NCBI RefSeq assembly: GCF_002855575.1
Contig: NZ_PKRQ01000003.1
Coordinates: forward strand, 434,001 to 498,000
Origin: Tabrizicola sp. TH137
GTDB taxonomy: Bacteria > Pseudomonadota > Alphaproteobacteria > Rhodobacterales > Rhodobacteraceae
Direction: 5' to 3'
Length of the DNA: 64,000 bases
Below the pieces are notes generated by a model, which saw only the letters and a list, made by a program, of their open reading frames with translations, searched no databases and was not told the DNA's origin. Shown piece by piece: positions 34,722 to 43,251 of the stretch (within the stretch, counting starts at the first letter, position 1; every line of letters begins with the position of its first letter). The position numbers and the translations under genes were made by a program.

Positions 34722-35710
34722 TCCGCCATCAGCACCGTCAGCGTCGGGATCGCCCCCGTCGCCGTCGCGCCCCGCAGCGAGGCCGCCGCCGCGCGATGGC
34801 CCAGCCGCAGGCAGGCTTCCGGCCCCCACCCCTCATGCAGCCCGTAAAGACAGCCCGCCGCAAAGGCATCCCCCGCGCCGACGGGTGAAACCACGTCAGA
34901 GGCAGGCACAGGCTCGGGCCGCACCACCACCGCGCCCCGCGCATCCAGCCACAGCCCCAGCGCCGGCGTATGCACCACCACCGCCCCGGCCCCGCCCGCG
35001 CGCAACTGCGCCGCCGCCGCCGTGATCCCCGCAAGGTCATCCGCCCCGGCAATCGCCAGCCCCGTCGCCCGCGCCGCCTCGCCTTCGTTCAGGAACAGCA
35101 CATCCAGATGCGGCAGCGCCGCCTCCACCGCCGCCCGAAACTCCGCCCGGTCCGTGGACACGAGATCCGCCACCGTCACCATCCCCGCCGCCCGCGCCCG
35201 CGCCAGAACCCTGGCCGCGCCCGTGCTCCCCTCCACCACCGCATCCAGCCTGCCCAGCAGGTTCAGATAGCCAAGGTAGAAGACCCGCGCCCCCTCCGCC
35301 GCCACCGCCTCCACCGCGATATCGCCCTCATCCAGCAGGTCATTCGTGCCGGGATGATAAAAGAACGTCCGGCTGTCCCCGGGCAGGTTCATCACATGGG
35401 TATGGGCCGTCGGCGCGCGGTCCGTCTCGGCCAGATGGTCCAGCCCCGCCCCCGCCCCTTTCACCGCCCAGCGCACCGTCGCCGCATGGCGGTCCATCCC
35501 CACCAGCCCGATCGCCCACAAGGGCAGCCCCGCCCGGAACGCCGCCAGCGACAGCATCACATTGGCCGCCCCACCCCCGGTCCCCTCCACCTCGTCGAGG
35601 ATGCGCACAAGGTCACTCTTCGCAGGCCAGGCCTCGATGGTGTGGACGATATCCACGATCCAGTTCCCCGCACAGGCGATGCCCCGCCGTTCCGAAACCG
35701 GCCCGGTCAA
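34715..35710 (-). CDS. PfkB-family carbohydrate kinase
   Basis: The 331-residue ribokinase-type sugar kinase has GGGAANVMLSLAAFRAGLPL near the start, FFYHPGTNDLL, VLFLNEGEAARATG and the catalytic SPVGAGDAFAAGCLYGLHEG (~285). Its start overlaps the end of the dehydrogenase gene by four bases. With the upstream aldolase and dehydrogenase it looks like a catabolic module for an uncommon sugar, polyol or inositol-like compound: oxidise, phosphorylate, cleave. The substrate is unknown. Confidence 0.85.
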   Translation of the reverse strand: MTGPVSERRGIACAGNWIVDIVHTIEAWPAKSDLVRILDEVEGTGGGAANVMLSLAAFRAGLPLWAIGLVGMDRHAATVRWAVKGAGAGLDHLAETDRAPTAHTHVMNLPGDSRTFFYHPGTNDLLDEGDIAVEAVAAEGARVFYLGYLNLLGRLDAVVEGSTGAARVLARARAAGMVTVADLVSTDRAEFRAAVEAALPHLDVLFLNEGEAARATGLAIAGADDLAGITAAAAQLRAGGAGAVVVHTPALGLWLDARGAVVVRPEPVPASDVVSPVGAGDAFAAGCLYGLHEGWGPEACLRLGHRAAAASLRGATATGAIPTLTVLMADQ

Positions 35711-36846
35711 TAGACCACCTCCACCGCCTGCCCGCTGATCCCCGCCTGCAAGGCCGCCGTCAGCACCGCATGATGCGCCGCCGCCTCGTCCGGCGTGGCG
35801 CAGGGAAAGCCCTTCGCATCCCCGCCCGCCAGTTCATCGACAAAGGCTGCCCACATCTGCTGGATCGCATCGGTGAAACCGAATTCGAAGATCCCCCCCG
35901 TGATCGCCCCGAACAGCGGCGTATATCCCAGGTCCTCCGTCACCCAGCCCTGCGCCCCGCCGGGCTCATAGCGCATATAGGACCACTGGCGCGGGTTCTT
36001 GGTGGAAAAGACCGCCGACCCGCGCATCCCCAGCACCCGGATCGACCAGGTATTCGCCTCCCCCGGTGCGATCCGCCAGGTCTTCAGCACCATGGGAAAA
36101 TCGCCCGCCGCATCCGGCACCGTCGCCGTGATCGTCGCATTGTCCCAGGTGTCGCAAGGCACCCGCCCGCCCTTGCCATCGGGCCGCGTCTCCACCCGCT
36201 TCACCAGCGATGCCGTCACCCGCGCAGGCCGCCAGCCAAGGCGCAACGGCACATGCAGCACATGCATCCCCAGATCGCCCATGCAGCCATAATCGCCATT
36301 CACCCGCGCCATCCGCTTCCAGTTGATCGGCTTTTCCGGGTTGATGTCCGACGAATGCAGGAAACAGGCCTCCACCTCCAGCACCGGCCCCAGCGCGCCG
36401 GACCGCACGAAGTCCACCACTTTCTGCGCGCCGGGATAGAAGGGCATCTCCGAAGAACAGCGCACCATCAGATCGGGCCGCGCCGCAATGGCTTCGGAAA
36501 TCACCTGGTTCTGCGCCAGGTCCATCCCGAAGGGCTTCTCCCCCAGCAGATGCTTCCCCGCCGCCAAAATCGCCGGGTAGATCTCCGCATGCAGCACATG
36601 CGGCACCGCGCAATAGACCGCCTCCACCTCCGGATTGGCCAGCAGTTCCCGGTAATCCACCGTCACCTGCATCTCGCCCAGCGCATCGGTGAACCACCCC
36701 ATCAGCGCGGGGTTCGTGTCACAGACCGCCACGATGCGCGGCTTCGCCCGCATCCCCGTCAGATGCAGCCAGCGCGCGGCGGCCGAGGCGAATTCCCGCC
36801 CCATCAAGCCGCAGCCGATGATGCCGAAGCGGATCTCGCGCATCAC
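35707..36846 (-). CDS. Gfo/Idh/MocA-family oxidoreductase
   Basis: The 379-residue NAD(P)-dependent dehydrogenase has N-terminal IRFGIIGCGLMGREFASAAA, the EKPFG signature (GKHLLGEKPFGMDLAQ, ~98) and a C-terminal alpha/beta substrate domain. The family oxidises or reduces sugars and inositols. It overlaps the aldolase gene upstream and the kinase gene downstream by four bases each. This tight coupling implies one pathway. Confidence 0.88.
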   Translation of the reverse strand: MMREIRFGIIGCGLMGREFASAAARWLHLTGMRAKPRIVAVCDTNPALMGWFTDALGEMQVTVDYRELLANPEVEAVYCAVPHVLHAEIYPAILAAGKHLLGEKPFGMDLAQNQVISEAIAARPDLMVRCSSEMPFYPGAQKVVDFVRSGALGPVLEVEACFLHSSDINPEKPINWKRMARVNGDYGCMGDLGMHVLHVPLRLGWRPARVTASLVKRVETRPDGKGGRVPCDTWDNATITATVPDAAGDFPMVLKTWRIAPGEANTWSIRVLGMRGSAVFSTKNPRQWSYMRYEPGGAQGWVTEDLGYTPLFGAITGGIFEFGFTDAIQQMWAAFVDELAGGDAKGFPCATPDEAAAHHAVLTAALQAGISGQAVEVVY

Positions 36847-37673
36847 TGCCCCCCGATCATCGCCAGCGCCGCCTCGGGGCTGGCCCCCTCATGCACCACC
36901 GCCATCAGCGCCCGCGTCATCCCCCCCGGATCGGGATGCTGGATCACGTTGCGCCCATAGACGATGCCCCGCGCCCCCTGCTTCATCAACGCCGCCGTCC
37001 GCGCCAGGATCTCCGCATCCGACACCCGCCCGCCGCCCCGCACCAGCACGGGCAAGCCCTGGGCAATCTCGATCACCCGGTGATACTCCTCCACCTCGCT
37101 GCACGGGTCCGCCTTGATGATATCCGCCCCCAGCTCCGCCGCCTGCCGGACCAGCGGCAATATCTTGTCGATATCCCCATCCACCATATAGCCGCCCTTG
37201 GAGTTATCCTGCATGACCAGAGGCTCCACCATCAGCGGCATCCCCATGATCTCGCATTCCCGCTTCAGCACATTCACGTTCCGCACGCAGGCGCGATAGA
37301 CCTCCGGCTGATCGGGCAGCATCAGCAGGTTCACCACCACGCAGGCCGCATCCAGCACCACCCCCTGCTCCACCGCCCGGTCGATCACCTCGGAAAACAG
37401 CGCGCGCGGCAAGGGCGTGCCATAGACATTCGCGATATCCGTCCGCAGCACCAGCGCGGGCTTCTCCTTCCCCGGAATGGCCTGCAACAAGGGCGCCGTC
37501 CCCGGCGGAAGCTGGATCGCATCCGGCCGCGCCGCCGCCACCGTGCGGATCGCCCGCCCCATATCCTCGATCCCGCCAAGGAAACTGCGCTCGTTGAACA
37601 TCCCGTGGTCGATCGCCACGTCGAAACACATCCCCGACGGGGCGAAAAGGCGGTTCATCCGGGCGGCTTTCAT
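36843..37673 (-). CDS. Class I aldolase of the DhnA/LsrF/DeoC type
   Basis: The 276-residue TIM-barrel protein has CFDVAIDHGMFNERSF near the start, GADIIKADPCSE with the presumed Schiff-base lysine, and LVRGGGRVSDAEILARTAALMKQGARGIVYGRNVIQHPDP. These match DhnA-type fructose-bisphosphate aldolase and LsrF proteins. It likely cleaves a phosphorylated keto-compound made by the linked kinase. The ATG at 37673 is preceded by GGAGGAGAG; the frame further upstream crosses a LacI-type operator. It is the first gene of a three-gene operon. Confidence 0.82.
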   Translation of the reverse strand: MKAARMNRLFAPSGMCFDVAIDHGMFNERSFLGGIEDMGRAIRTVAAARPDAIQLPPGTAPLLQAIPGKEKPALVLRTDIANVYGTPLPRALFSEVIDRAVEQGVVLDAACVVVNLLMLPDQPEVYRACVRNVNVLKRECEIMGMPLMVEPLVMQDNSKGGYMVDGDIDKILPLVRQAAELGADIIKADPCSEVEEYHRVIEIAQGLPVLVRGGGRVSDAEILARTAALMKQGARGIVYGRNVIQHPDPGGMTRALMAVVHEGASPEAALAMIGGQ

Positions 37674-37709
37674 GGTCTCTCCTCCGTGACCGATGCAGGC
37701 ATCGTTTTC

Positions 37710-37723
37710 TGTAAACGTTTCCA
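37710..37723. promoter_or_regulatory. LacI-type operator upstream of the aldolase operon
   Basis: TGTAAACGTTTCCA is a near-perfect palindrome with the central CG and AAACGTTT core typical of LacI/GalR-family operators. It lies 37 bases before the aldolase start, where it could block the promoter. No LacI-family gene is in the window, so the repressor must be encoded elsewhere. Confidence 0.7.
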
Positions 37724-37859
37724 CAAAGCCTACCCGACCCCCCGCCCCCGATCAAGCCCGCCCTTGCCACCCCGCGCCGCCATCTCCCCTTGCCCGGCTG
37801 CGGACCCAACCCTTCCGCACCCGCCAAAAAGCAAAAGGCCCGCCAAAGGCGAGCCATCC

Positions 37860-37915
37860 GTAGGGCGGGGTGCACCCCGCCACCGCAATACCCATAGGGC
37901 GGGGTTCACCCCGCC
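37860..37915. repeat. Two GTAGGG/ATAGGG palindromes after irr
   Basis: Two direct copies: 37860-37884 (GTAGGGCGGGGTGCACCCCG then CCACC) and 37894-37915 (ATAGGGCGGGGTTCACCCCG then CC). The second ends eight bases from the irr stop codon. They occupy the convergent-free spacer between irr and the aldolase operon; the rest of that spacer is proline-codon-like C-rich DNA with no ORF support. Confidence 0.75.
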
Positions 37916-37922
37916 GCCCCGC

Positions 37923-38372
37923 TCACGCCCGCTTCAACCGGATCACCACATCGACCCGCGACACCTGCATCCCCTCGGGCGCGGCCGGCAGGCCCTCGAT
38001 CCGCAGGTCCTCCGCCGGGGCATCGGTCAGCGTCGCGCTGTCCTCCCAGTAGAAATGCGGGTGATCGTCGATCCGCGTGTCGAAATAGCTCTTCGACCCG
38101 TCCACCACGACCTCGTTCATCAACCCCGCCGCGCAGAAGGCGCGCAGCGTGTTGTAGACGGTCGCCAGCGACACTTTTTCGCCTGACTGCTCGGCCAGCG
38201 CGTAAAGGCTTTCCGCCGTCACATGCCGGTCCTCGCCATCCCCCACCAGCAGCGCAGCCAGCGCCAGACGCTGCCGCGTGGGGCGCAAGCCCCCCCGTGC
38301 CAGCCAATCCGTCCCGCGTGCCTGTTCCGTCAGCGTCATCCCTGGGTCCGTAAAGCGTTCCATCCCTGTCAT
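37923..38372 (-). CDS. irr: Fur-family iron response regulator Irr
   Basis: The 149-residue Fur-family protein has a winged helix GLRPTRQRLALAALL...VSLATVYNTLRAFCAAGLMNEV and a dimerisation half starting YFDTRIDDHPHFYWEDSATLTD. The HPHFY element stands where Irr has its histidine-rich haem-responsive site. The zinc-binding C-terminal cysteines of canonical Fur are absent, as in Irr. Irr controls haem and iron genes in Alphaproteobacteria. The start is uncertain (38372, 38363 or 38336). It is divergent from fabA. Confidence 0.85.
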   Translation of the reverse strand: MTGMERFTDPGMTLTEQARGTDWLARGGLRPTRQRLALAALLVGDGEDRHVTAESLYALAEQSGEKVSLATVYNTLRAFCAAGLMNEVVVDGSKSYFDTRIDDHPHFYWEDSATLTDAPAEDLRIEGLPAAPEGMQVSRVDVVIRLKRA

Positions 38373-38511
38373 ATACGGTGGGACGGGCCGAAATTACAAA
38401 TGAAAATAGGAAGCATTCGGCCCGGCACCAGCCCCCGCAGCGGCCTTGCCACTCCTTCCATGCGGGTGCTACAGGGGTTTTGACGAAAAGATGAACCGGG
38501 AACCCATCCGC

Positions 38512-39021
38512 ATGGCCGCCTATCCGAACAGCTTCGACCGCGACGCCCTCCTGAAATGCGCCCGCGGGGAACTCTTCGGTCCCGGCAATGCCCAGCTTCC
38601 GGCGCCCCCGATGCTGATGATGGACCGCATCACCGAGATTTCGGAAGATGGCGGGTTGCACGGCAAGGGCCATGTCGTGGCGGAGTTCGACATCACCCCC
38701 GACCTGTGGTTCTTCGACTGCCATTTCCCCGGCAACCCGATCATGCCCGGCTGCCTCGGCCTCGATGGCCTGTGGCAACTGACCGGCTTCAACCTCGGCT
38801 GGCGCGGCTGGCTGGGACGCGGCTACGCGCTCGGCGTGGGCGAGGTCAAACTGACCGGCATGGTCCGCCCCGACCGCAAGATGCTGACCTACAAGGTCGA
38901 TTTCACCAAGGCCCTGCAAACCCGCCGCCTGACCATGGGCGTGGCCGACGGGATCGTCGAGGCGGATGGCGAGGTGATCTATATCGTCAAGGACATGAAG
39001 GTCGCACTTTCAGAGGCGTGA
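38512..39021 (+). CDS. fabA: 3-hydroxydecanoyl-ACP dehydratase/isomerase
   Basis: The 169-residue hot-dog-fold enzyme dehydrates 3-hydroxydecanoyl-ACP and isomerises the double bond, starting unsaturated fatty acid synthesis. Catalytic His71 lies in [14 protein letters not shown] and Asp85 in [31 protein letters not shown] is the family hallmark. [16 protein letters not shown] at 38512 resembles known FabA starts; an in-frame ATG at 38491 is an alternative. It is normally followed by fabB, which here lies 2 kb further on. Confidence 0.94.
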   Translation: MAAYPNSFDRDALLKCARGELFGPGNAQLPAPPMLMMDRITEISEDGGLHGKGHVVAEFDITPDLWFFDCHFPGNPIMPGCLGLDGLWQLTGFNLGWRGWLGRGYALGVGEVKLTGMVRPDRKMLTYKVDFTKALQTRRLTMGVADGIVEADGEVIYIVKDMKVALSEA

Positions 39022-39031
39022 CCCCGGTCGC

Positions 39032-39256
39032 GGTGCGTGCGAGCACGCACCCTACACCCACGTCCCGAAGATCGCTTGTTCGCCTTACCGCAAAGACCCA
39101 GGCCCGTAGGGTGCGTGCGCGCACGCACCACCCCACAGAACCAACCAAGCCCGAAGGATGCGTGAAAGCACGCATCCTGACCCCACTTCGCCGGGGTCGG
39201 GCAGTCGGCCTCCCCCAACCCCTCATCCCGTAGGGTGCGTGCTCGCACGCAACACC
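39032..39256. repeat. Cluster of four GTAGGG/TGCGTGC palindromes
   Basis: Within the 270-base fabA-GFA spacer are 39032-39054 (inverted: GGTGCGTGCGAGCACGCACC then CTAC), 39106-39129 (GTAGGGTGCGTGCGCGCACG then CACC), 39155-39178 (AGGATGCGTG / AAAG / CACGCATCCT) and 39230-39256 (GTAGGGTGCGTGCTCGCACG then CAACACC). They share the GTAGGG head but use a TGCGTGC stem. The first lies 11 bases after the fabA stop. Confidence 0.8.
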
Positions 39257-39291
39257 CCCCGAAAAAACCACCAACACCGCAGGATGCCCCC

Positions 39292-39663
39292 TCACCCCCG
39301 ATCCCCCTTGAACCCCACCATCCCCGCAAACTCCGGCAACCACCCCTCCCGCCGCACCGTCCAGAGCTCATAGGTCGGCACGAACCGACCAACCTCATCC
39401 AACGCGCCCAGATGCACCTCCACCTCGCCGGGGCTGCGCGAAAAGACCGACGAACCGCAGACCGGGCAGAAGCACCGCCCGCGATACTCCGCCACCTCCC
39501 CCGTCACCACCACCCGCCCCTCCGCATAAACCGCCGAGGCATGGAACACCGCCCCATGATGCTTGCGGCAGTCCAGGCAATGGCAGACCCCCACCCGCAG
39601 CGGCGGCCCTTCCGCCACCACCCGCACCGCCCCGCAGAGACACCCCCCTGTCACAAGGTCCAT
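39292..39663 (-). CDS. GFA (glutathione-dependent formaldehyde-activating-like) family protein
   Basis: The 123-residue CENP-V/GFA-fold zinc protein carries GGCLCGAVR, VCHCLDCRKHHG and CFCPVCGSSVF cysteine groups. The fold binds two zinc ions; most members are of unknown function and only some bind glutathione. The start overlaps the stop of the upstream DUF4287-like gene by one or two bases. It is last in a four-gene minus-strand set. Confidence 0.85.
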   Translation of the reverse strand: MDLVTGGCLCGAVRVVAEGPPLRVGVCHCLDCRKHHGAVFHASAVYAEGRVVVTGEVAEYRGRCFCPVCGSSVFSRSPGEVEVHLGALDEVGRFVPTYELWTVRREGWLPEFAGMVGFKGDRG

Positions 39664-40202
39664 CAAGCTCCTCCCGCCGCCGCCCGCAGATGGACGACTG
39701 CTTCCCCGACTGCGCCAAGGTCCGGCACCTCCAGCAGGAACCGGAACCGCCCGCTGCCCCCCATCGCGGGCGCCGGCGGCAGCGCGCCGCCCTCCGCCTG
39801 CGCCACCAACCCCAGCCACAGCCCCGGCCCGCCCCGCGCCCGCATTGCCACCGCGAACTGCGTCCGCGTCCCAAGCGTCACGTAACCCTGCCGCACCCCG
39901 ACCCGCAGCCCCGGCATCAGCCCCTCCAGCCGTGCCACCAGCGCAGCAAACGCCTCCGCCCCCTCTCTGCCCAGCACGCCCTCCACCGTCGGCCCCGCGG
40001 CAGGCGGCCGCAAGGCCCGCACCACCACCTGCGCCGTCACATGGCCCATTCCTTCCGCCTTCAGCCAGCCCACCGCATCGGCAGGGCGCGCGAAAGGCCC
40101 CGCCGCCTCCAGCGCCGCGCGCCAGGCCTCCAACCCCCGCCCCGTCTTGGCCTCCAGCCCCCGCAGCACCGCCGCGTCCATCGCCTCCGGATCAAGCGCC
40201 AT
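39663..40202 (-). CDS. DUF4287/DUF5655-like protein
   Basis: The 179-residue protein has an N-terminal half that fits DUF4287 (TGRGLEAWRAALEAAGPF..ADAVGWLKAEGMGHVTAQVVV) and a C-terminal half that resembles DUF5655 (GYVTLGTRTQFAVAMRARG). These domains often accompany ArsR-SRPBCC pairs in bacteria; the biochemical role is unknown. It overlaps the SRPBCC gene upstream by eleven bases and the GFA gene downstream. Confidence 0.68.
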   Translation of the reverse strand: MALDPEAMDAAVLRGLEAKTGRGLEAWRAALEAAGPFARPADAVGWLKAEGMGHVTAQVVVRALRPPAAGPTVEGVLGREGAEAFAALVARLEGLMPGLRVGVRQGYVTLGTRTQFAVAMRARGGPGLWLGLVAQAEGGALPPAPAMGGSGRFRFLLEVPDLGAVGEAVVHLRAAAGGA

Positions 40203-40611
40203 GCCCCACCCCCGCCAGATGCACCACCAGCTTCTTTGCCAGCAGCGACCGCCACCCGAACCCCAGCACCACCCGCGGCAACAGGTTCCCCGCCCCGTCA
40301 AATCCCGCATGACGAAGCGTGATCCGCGTGCCCCTTGCCACCGCCTCCAGATCGAAACTCACCACCGTCTCCAGCGGCCCGCCGACCCATGTAAACGCCA
40401 CACGCTCCGGCGCGCGCAACTCCAGCACCTCGCAGCGCACCACCCCGTCGAACCCCGGCGCGGGCTTCGTGCGAAAGGTGAAGCGATGCCCAATATGCGG
40501 CGCAAAGTCATTCGGCATCAGCCACGCCCCAAGCTGCCGACTATCGGTCAGCGCGGCCCAGACCATCTCGCGGGGATAGGCCACCTCGCGCACCACGACG
40601 ATATCCCGCAT
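40192..40611 (-). CDS. SRPBCC/AHSA1-domain protein
   Basis: The 139-residue Bet-v-1-like protein opens VVREVAYPREMVWAALTDSRQLGAWLMP and includes FDGVVRCEVLELRAPERVAFTW and a C-terminal helix. This START-like fold forms a hydrophobic pocket. AHSA1-type members encoded beside ArsR repressors are common; ligands are unknown. It starts ten bases after the ArsR stop and overlaps the DUF4287-like gene. Confidence 0.83.
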   Translation of the reverse strand: MRDIVVVREVAYPREMVWAALTDSRQLGAWLMPNDFAPHIGHRFTFRTKPAPGFDGVVRCEVLELRAPERVAFTWVGGPLETVVSFDLEAVARGTRITLRHAGFDGAGNLLPRVVLGFGWRSLLAKKLVVHLAGVGHGA

Positions 40612-40621
40612 TCCCTTTCCC

Positions 40622-40948
40622 CTATTGCCGCTGCCGGGCCAGATGCGCCTCCAGCGCATCCAGCCGCTCGCCCCAGAAGACCTCGTATTTCGCGATCCAC
40701 TCCGCCACCCCGCGCAACTCGTCCGCGCGCACGGAATAGAAGGTCCGCCGCCCCTCGGCGCGCTCCTCCACCAGCCCGGCCAGCCGCAGCACCGCCATAT
40801 GCTGCGACACCGACGGCTGCGCGATGCCCAGAAGCCCCGCCAACTCCCCCACCGTCCGCTCCCCCGCCAACATGTGATCCAGCATCCGCCGCCGATTGGC
40901 ATCGGCAATGGCGCGGAACGGGTCCTGATCGGGCGAGACTCGGCTCAT
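40622..40948 (-). CDS. ArsR-family transcriptional repressor
   Basis: The 108-residue winged-helix protein has DPFRAIADANRRRMLDHMLAGERTVGELAGLLGIAQPSVSQHMAVLRLAGLVEER, a clear ArsR domain. The CxC metal site of ArsR/SmtB is absent, so this is a non-metal subtype, as usual for ArsR next to SRPBCC genes. The ATG at 40948 follows GGAGGTG. A palindromic operator lies 19 bases upstream, implying autoregulation of the four-gene set. Confidence 0.88.
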   Translation of the reverse strand: MSRVSPDQDPFRAIADANRRRMLDHMLAGERTVGELAGLLGIAQPSVSQHMAVLRLAGLVEERAEGRRTFYSVRADELRGVAEWIAKYEVFWGERLDALEAHLARQRQ

Positions 40949-40966
40949 GGGGCACCTCCGTTTCAA

Positions 40967-40988
40967 ATCATAGGCGATCACCTATGAT
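40967..40988. promoter_or_regulatory. Palindromic operator of the ArsR gene
   Basis: ATCATAGG / CGATCA / CCTATGAT is a perfect 8-bp inverted repeat with a six-base spacer, placed between the ArsR start and fabB. Position and form fit an ArsR autoregulatory site. It could also influence fabB transcription because fabB runs the other way from here. Confidence 0.72.
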
Positions 40989-41071
40989 AATCAACCCCGG
41001 ACCCAATCCCCTTGCCCCTTTCCCCCCTCTCCCTTAAGGACAACCCAAGGATACAGGATACGGGAGGCTCC

Positions 41072-42301
41072 ATGCGCCGCGTCGTCATCACCGGGATCGG
41101 CATCGTCTCGCCCATCGGCAATTCCGCCGCCGAGGTGGAAGCCTCCCTCCGCGCCGGCAAGTCCGGCATCGTCTTCGCCCCCGAATATGCCGAGCGCGGC
41201 TTCCGCTCCCAGGTCCACGGCCAGCCCAACATCGTGCTGGAAGACTATATCGACAAGCGCGACCTGCGCTTCATGGGCGATGGCGCGGCCTATAACTTCA
41301 TCGCCATGGATCAGGCCGTCAAGGATTCCGGCCTGACCGAGGCGGAGATTTCCAACGAACGCACCGGCATCATCGTCGGCTCCGGCGGCCCCTCGACCAA
41401 AAGCTTCTTCAAGGCCCATAACATCGTCCGCGAAACCGGCTCGCCCAAACGGATCGGCCCCTTCGGCGTGACCAAGGGCATGTCCTCCACCACCTCCGCC
41501 TGCCTTGCCACGCCCTTCAAGATCAAGGGCGTCAACTACTCCATCACCTCCGCCTGCTCCACCTCCGCCCATTGCATCGGCAACGGCGCGGAACTCATCC
41601 AATGGGGCAAGCAGGACATCGTCTTCGCCGGCGGCGGCGAGGAACTGGACTGGACGCTGTCCTGCCTCTTCGACGCCATGGGGGCCATGTCCTCGAAATA
41701 CAACGACGCCCCCGAAACCGCCTCGCGCACCTATGACGCCACCCGCGACGGCTTCGTCATCGCCGGCGGCGGCGGCGTTGTCGTTCTAGAAGAACTCAAC
41801 CACGCCCTCGCGCGCGGCGCCAAGATCTATGCCGAAGTCACCGGCTACGGCGCCACCTCCGACGGCCATGACATGGTCGCCCCCTCCGGCGAAGGCGGCG
41901 AACGCTCCATGCGGCTGGCCCTCTCCACCCTGCCGCAGGGCCGCAAGATCGACTACATCAACTCCCACGGCACCAGCACCCCGGTCGGCGACGTGACCGA
42001 GATGGAGGCGATCCGCCGCGTCTTCGGCAAGGGCTCCACGCCCCCCGTCGCCTCGACCAAATCCCTCACCGGCCACTCCCTCGGCGCAACCGGCGTGCAT
42101 GAGGCGATCTATTCCCTCCTCATGATGAACGGCAATTTCATCGCGGCCTCCGCCAATGTCACCACCCTTGACCCCGCGCTCGACCCTTCCGAAATCGTGA
42201 CGACGATGCGCGACGGCGTGGCGATCGACTCCGTGCTCTCCAACAGCTTCGGCTTCGGCGGCACCAACGCCACCCTCGTCATGAGCAAGTATCTCGGCTG
42301 A
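41072..42301 (+). CDS. fabB: 3-oxoacyl-ACP synthase I
   Basis: The 409-residue KAS I elongates unsaturated acyl-ACPs made by FabA. Catalytic Cys lies in [19 protein letters not shown] (~163), with the two His in [12 protein letters not shown] and [11 protein letters not shown]. The start [16 protein letters not shown] follows CGGGAGG; the longer frame is rejected. It is followed by fabI 42 bases on. Its usual partner fabA is on the same strand but separated by four oppositely oriented genes. Confidence 0.95.
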   Translation: MRRVVITGIGIVSPIGNSAAEVEASLRAGKSGIVFAPEYAERGFRSQVHGQPNIVLEDYIDKRDLRFMGDGAAYNFIAMDQAVKDSGLTEAEISNERTGIIVGSGGPSTKSFFKAHNIVRETGSPKRIGPFGVTKGMSSTTSACLATPFKIKGVNYSITSACSTSAHCIGNGAELIQWGKQDIVFAGGGEELDWTLSCLFDAMGAMSSKYNDAPETASRTYDATRDGFVIAGGGGVVVLEELNHALARGAKIYAEVTGYGATSDGHDMVAPSGEGGERSMRLALSTLPQGRKIDYINSHGTSTPVGDVTEMEAIRRVFGKGSTPPVASTKSLTGHSLGATGVHEAIYSLLMMNGNFIAASANVTTLDPALDPSEIVTTMRDGVAIDSVLSNSFGFGGTNATLVMSKYLG

Positions 42302-42343
42302 CCGGCGGACGAACCGGCAACCACGTGTAAAGGGGACAGGGAC

Positions 42344-43153
42344 ATGGCTGATCTGATGACCGGCAAGCGCGGCCTCATCATGGGCGTGGCGAACGAACGC
42401 TCCATCGCCTGGGGCATCGCCGCCGCGATGGCCCGCGAAGGCGCCGAACTCGCCTTTTCCTATCAGGGAGAGGCCTTCGGCAAACGCGTCGCCCCCCTCG
42501 CCGCCTCCGTCGGCTCCGATTTCCTCGTCGATGTGGACGTGACGAATGACGACAGCCTCGATGCCTGCTTCGCCGCGCTGAAGGAGCGTTGGGGAAGGAT
42601 GGATTTCCTCGTCCACGCCATCGCTTATTCCGACAAGAACGAACTCACCGGCCGCTTCATCAACACGACGCGCGGCAATTTCACCAACTCCCTCGCCATC
42701 TCCTGCTACAGCTTCATCGACGTCTCGCGCCGCGCGGCAGAGCTGATGCCCGAAGGCGGCACGCTCCTCACCCTCACCTATGGCGGATCGAACCGCGTCA
42801 CGCCCAATTACAACGTGATGGGCGTGGCCAAGGCCGCGCTGGAAAGCTCTGTCCGCTATCTCGCCAATGACCTCGGCCCCCAGAAGATCCGCGTCAACGC
42901 CGTCTCCCCCGGCCCGATGAAGACGCTGGCCGGGGCCGCCATCGGCGGCGCCCGCGCCACCTACCGCCATACCGAGGCGAATGCCCCCCTGCGCTCCAAC
43001 GCGACGCTGGAGGCCGTCGGCGGCACCGCCGTCTGGCTGGCCTCCGATTACGGCTGCTTCACCACCGGCGAAGTCGTCCATGTCGATGGCGGCTACCATG
43101 TGCTGGGCATGCCCCAGCAGGACAATCTCGGCGGCCCCGCCGACAAGGGGTAA
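42344..43153 (+). CDS. fabI: Enoyl-ACP reductase (NADH)
   Basis: The 269-residue SDR-type enoyl reductase has GKRGLIMGVANERSIAWGIAAAMA nucleotide-binding start, LVHAIAYSDKNELTGRF, and the catalytic Tyr/Lys pair in YNVMGVAKAALESSVRYLA. It performs the last step of each fatty-acid elongation cycle and is the triclosan target in many bacteria. It is downstream of fabB in an apparent operon, and a palindrome follows its stop by two bases. Confidence 0.94.
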   Translation: MADLMTGKRGLIMGVANERSIAWGIAAAMAREGAELAFSYQGEAFGKRVAPLAASVGSDFLVDVDVTNDDSLDACFAALKERWGRMDFLVHAIAYSDKNELTGRFINTTRGNFTNSLAISCYSFIDVSRRAAELMPEGGTLLTLTYGGSNRVTPNYNVMGVAKAALESSVRYLANDLGPQKIRVNAVSPGPMKTLAGAAIGGARATYRHTEANAPLRSNATLEAVGGTAVWLASDYGCFTTGEVVHVDGGYHVLGMPQQDNLGGPADKG

Positions 43154-43155
43154 CC

Positions 43156-43180
43156 GGTGGCGGGGTCCACCCCGCCCTAC
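43156..43180. repeat. GTAGGG palindrome, inverted, after fabI
   Basis: GGTGGCGGGGTCCACCCCGC then CCTAC is an inverted member of the GTAGGG family with the GCGGGG stem. It begins two bases after the fabI stop codon and could form the 3' end structure of the fabB-fabI transcript. Confidence 0.7.
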
Positions 43181-43251
43181 CGCGCCTCCCGTCTGTCGCA
43201 CGTCACCACCGGCAGGGCCAACCCAACCCCGGCCCGGCCCGCCCCAAGGGA

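Noticed and set aside
38373-38490. Possible Irr box (ICE motif) between irr and fabA
   Set aside because: No TTTAGAA-N3-TTCTAAA-like sequence was found; the A/T-richer stretch at 38390-38410 is not palindromic enough.
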